A DNA stretch of 7,304 bases, taken from the NCBI GenBank assembly GCA_031284665.1, contig JAITXR010000202.1, positions 1 to 7,304 on the forward strand, given 5' to 3'. The position numbers and the translations under genes were made by a program. Of this stretch, positions 6,226 through 7,304 are shown in pieces; position 1 is the first letter of the stretch; every line of letters begins with the position of its first letter. The notes under the pieces were generated by a model that did not search any database, was not told the origin of the DNA, and saw only the letters and a program-made list of their open reading frames with translations. The stretch is from Paludibacter sp. (GTDB lineage Bacteria; Bacteroidota; Bacteroidia; Bacteroidales; Paludibacteraceae).

Positions 6226-6255
6226 TTGGGAATGTAAAATCTAACTAAATCTTTG
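6226..6255 (+). promoter_or_regulatory. Bacteroidota-type promoter candidate for the 6282 lipoprotein gene
   Basis: TTG at 6226-6228 is separated by 19 bp from AATCTTTG at 6248-6255, which matches the -7 consensus TAnnTTTG at seven of eight positions. Spacing fits the primary sigma factor of Bacteroidota. Transcription would start near 6260, giving a leader of about 20 bases before the ATG at 6282. Confidence 0.55.
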
Positions 6256-6281
6256 CACGTCAATAATTTACAAAAAATATT

Positions 6282-6875
6282 ATGAAAATTTTTAAGATTC
6301 AATATTTATCGATAGTACTAATTGCAATTTTAGTAATCAATTGTGGTGGCAATTCAAAGAAAAGGTCAAATGAAAATAAAATTGAAATTTTTTCTGATTT
6401 TCAGCAGTTTTTATCACATTTTAACAATGTTGATTTGCCAATAACAATTTACCATTGCAGTTCAGAAGTTGATGAGCATTTATATCATTTTGCAAAAAAA
6501 GAATACGAATATATTGATACCGAATTGCGTTCTGCATACGCACAAATTCCTACAAATGGCGATTATATTGCGATTATAACATTAGCTCCTGCCGATTGTA
6601 TGTTGCCAATACTTACAACTTTGTCGTTTGACGGAAAAATTATTGACGAACAACAACTTGCTGTTGGCGGTGGTGCCGATTGTGGTTTTATTGATAATCT
6701 GAGTGTGAAAATTGCTGCAGATTTCTCAATATATGTTTGTGATTCGATAATTTCTTATGAATGCGATAGTATTGGACAAGAAATTGAAGGCACAAGAGAG
6801 GAATATGTCATTTATCAAGAAGGGAAATTATTACCCAATGGCAAAATTGAATTATCAAAAGAAAAAAAGAAATAG
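6282..6875 (+). CDS. Hypothetical lipoprotein, 197 aa
   Basis: I do not recognise a named family. The N-terminus has a basic start, a hydrophobic run (about residues 8-19) and a relaxed lipobox LVINC with cysteine 21. Asn at -1 is atypical in Proteobacteria but relaxed lipoboxes are tolerated in Bacteroidota. A Gly/Asn/Lys-rich linker (22-32) leads into a globular domain of about 160 residues. Notable features are a Cys-bearing segment DCMLPILTTLSFDGKIIDEQ, a glycine-rich turn GGGADCGF, and two further cysteines in YVCDSIISYECDSI. These cysteines could form disulfides in the periplasm. The C-terminus is lysine-rich. The mature N-terminus carries no acidic surface-export signal, so it probably faces the periplasm. 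Composition (about 30% GC in a sampled line) matches the other two lipoprotein genes rather than the rnf genes. The start at 6282 has A at -3 and a promoter candidate upstream. Confidence 0.8.
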   Translation: MKIFKIQYLSIVLIAILVINCGGNSKKRSNENKIEIFSDFQQFLSHFNNVDLPITIYHCSSEVDEHLYHFAKKEYEYIDTELRSAYAQIPTNGDYIAIITLAPADCMLPILTTLSFDGKIIDEQQLAVGGGADCGFIDNLSVKIAADFSIYVCDSIISYECDSIGQEIEGTREEYVIYQEGKLLPNGKIELSKEKKK

Positions 6876-6891
6876 ACCGCAAATAAATTTG

Positions 6892-6899
6892 TATATTTG
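6892..6899 (+). promoter_or_regulatory. Perfect -7 box TATATTTG upstream of the methyltransferase remnant
   Basis: TATATTTG matches the Bacteroidota -7 consensus TAnnTTTG exactly. No TTG lies about 19 bp upstream, so the -33 element is missing or degraded. It is 66 bp before the ATG of the remnant at 6966 and may be its former promoter. Confidence 0.35.
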
Positions 6900-6965
6900 G
6901 ATAGAATGTTTAAAAATATACAAAACAACAAAATATTGGAAGGATATAAAAAATATTGAATCATT

Positions 6966-7142
6966 ATGCTAAAATCCCCCATACGATAAGCAGTGGAAAC
7001 AATAGGAAAATTCTTGACTTACGGAATGCGGAACATTACCAAAAATTCCGACCAAAACGGCAAAGAATTATTTATTTCAAATTATCTACACTCTAATAAA
7101 ATCTTATCGCCTAAATATCAGCAAATTAGTTTGTTTGATTAA
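6966..7142 (+). pseudogene. Remnant of a D12-class DNA adenine methyltransferase (N- and C-terminal ends joined)
   Basis: The ATG at 6966, after ATTGAATCATT, opens MLKSPIR, then a TAA stop (6987-6989), then in the same frame a 50-residue stretch from GCA 6990 to the TAA at 7140-7142. MLKSPIR followed by stop-A matches the usual start of D12-class (Dam-like) N6-adenine methyltransferases, which read KSPIRWAG, with the stop in place of Trp. The second part (MRNITKNSDQNGKELFISNY, ending KYQQISLFD) resembles their C-terminus, where an 'RxIxxNsxxxgxxELLIxNY' block precedes the end. The central domain, including the catalytic DPPY motif, is absent: about 200 residues are missing compared with the family. 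The simplest reading is an internal deletion plus a nonsense change, leaving a dead gene. If instead the 50-residue part is expressed from GTG 6993, it has no known function. The family assignment rests on short motifs only. Confidence 0.5.
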
Positions 7143-7211
7143 ACACGCATAAAATTGACATATATCAGCGGAGATTCAGCAACCTCCATAAAACCAGCAA
7201 TATACACAAAA

Positions 7212-7245
7212 AAAATGTTGGGCTTTTCACAAAGCCCAACATTTT
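7212..7245. terminator. Bidirectional hairpin terminator
   Basis: The arms AAAATGTTGGGCTTT (7212-7226) and AAAGCCCAACATTTT (7231-7245) are perfect 15-bp complements around the four-base loop TCAC. An A8 run at 7208-7215 gives a long U-tract on the minus strand. The plus-strand U-tract is shorter (TTTT) and interrupted. It could end transcription from the left and also from a minus-strand gene right of the window; the minus-strand form is stronger. The rest of 7143-7304 holds nothing else I can support. Confidence 0.85.
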
Positions 7246-7304
7246 ATAGGTATTAGTATTTTTTTTAAGGTATAAAAAAGATTGTGTTGTTTAGTTAACG
7301 CTTG

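Noticed and set aside
6906..6959. 17-codon ATG frame just before the methyltransferase remnant
   Set aside because: It is too short and AT-rich to support as a gene. It is in the same frame as the remnant but is separated by a stop codon.
6757..6972. Plus-strand 71-codon frame at the end of the third lipoprotein
   Set aside because: It overlaps the lipoprotein out of frame for more than 100 bases and has a lysine-rich, low-complexity product.
1..7304. CRISPR arrays, tRNA or rRNA genes, insertion sequences
   Set aside because: I saw no regularly spaced identical repeats, no cloverleaf or rRNA-like sequence, and no transposase or terminal inverted repeats.

Overview
The window comes from a chromosome of an AT-rich member of the Bacteroidota, most likely an anaerobic Bacteroidales-type organism. 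The grounds are A-rich leaders without Shine-Dalgarno sequences, promoter candidates of the Bacteroidota type (TTG then TAnnTTTG), small lipoproteins with relaxed lipoboxes, an XRE/DUF2975 gene pair, and RnfG, RnfE and RnfA of the Bacteroidota kind. All recognisable genes lie on the + strand.

Layout. Positions 1-345 hold the end of a DUF2975 membrane protein and its usual partner, a 69-residue XRE regulator. Positions 391-2142 encode a full-length 67K-type signal peptide peptidase SppA, closed by a strong 15-bp hairpin terminator. Positions 2200-4130 form an AT-richer accessory stretch: two unrelated small lipoproteins, separated by a conspicuously GC-richer non-coding patch, and an ORF6N-domain protein. 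Positions 4139-6225 carry rnfG, rnfE and rnfA, the membrane subunits of the Rnf ferredoxin:NAD+ oxidoreductase. The gaps between these three are unusually long (106 and 178 bp) and are filled with degenerate repeats. Positions 6282-6875 encode a third lipoprotein behind a good promoter candidate. Positions 6966-7142 look like an internally deleted remnant of a D12-class DNA adenine methyltransferase. A 15-bp bidirectional terminator hairpin follows at 7212-7245.

How the genes work together. RnfG, RnfE and RnfA belong to one ion-pumping complex, but its other core subunits (RnfB, RnfC, RnfD) are not next to rnfG, where they would be expected. The space upstream is taken by the ORF6N gene and the lipoproteins. 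SppA degrades signal peptides left in the membrane by secretion. The XRE/DUF2975 pair is probably self-contained. I see no coherent undescribed multi-gene system. The points most worth a second look are the split Rnf cluster, a second flavinylation-like motif at the RnfG C-terminus, repeats inside the rnf operon, the methyltransferase remnant, and the GC-rich patch at 2767-2860.
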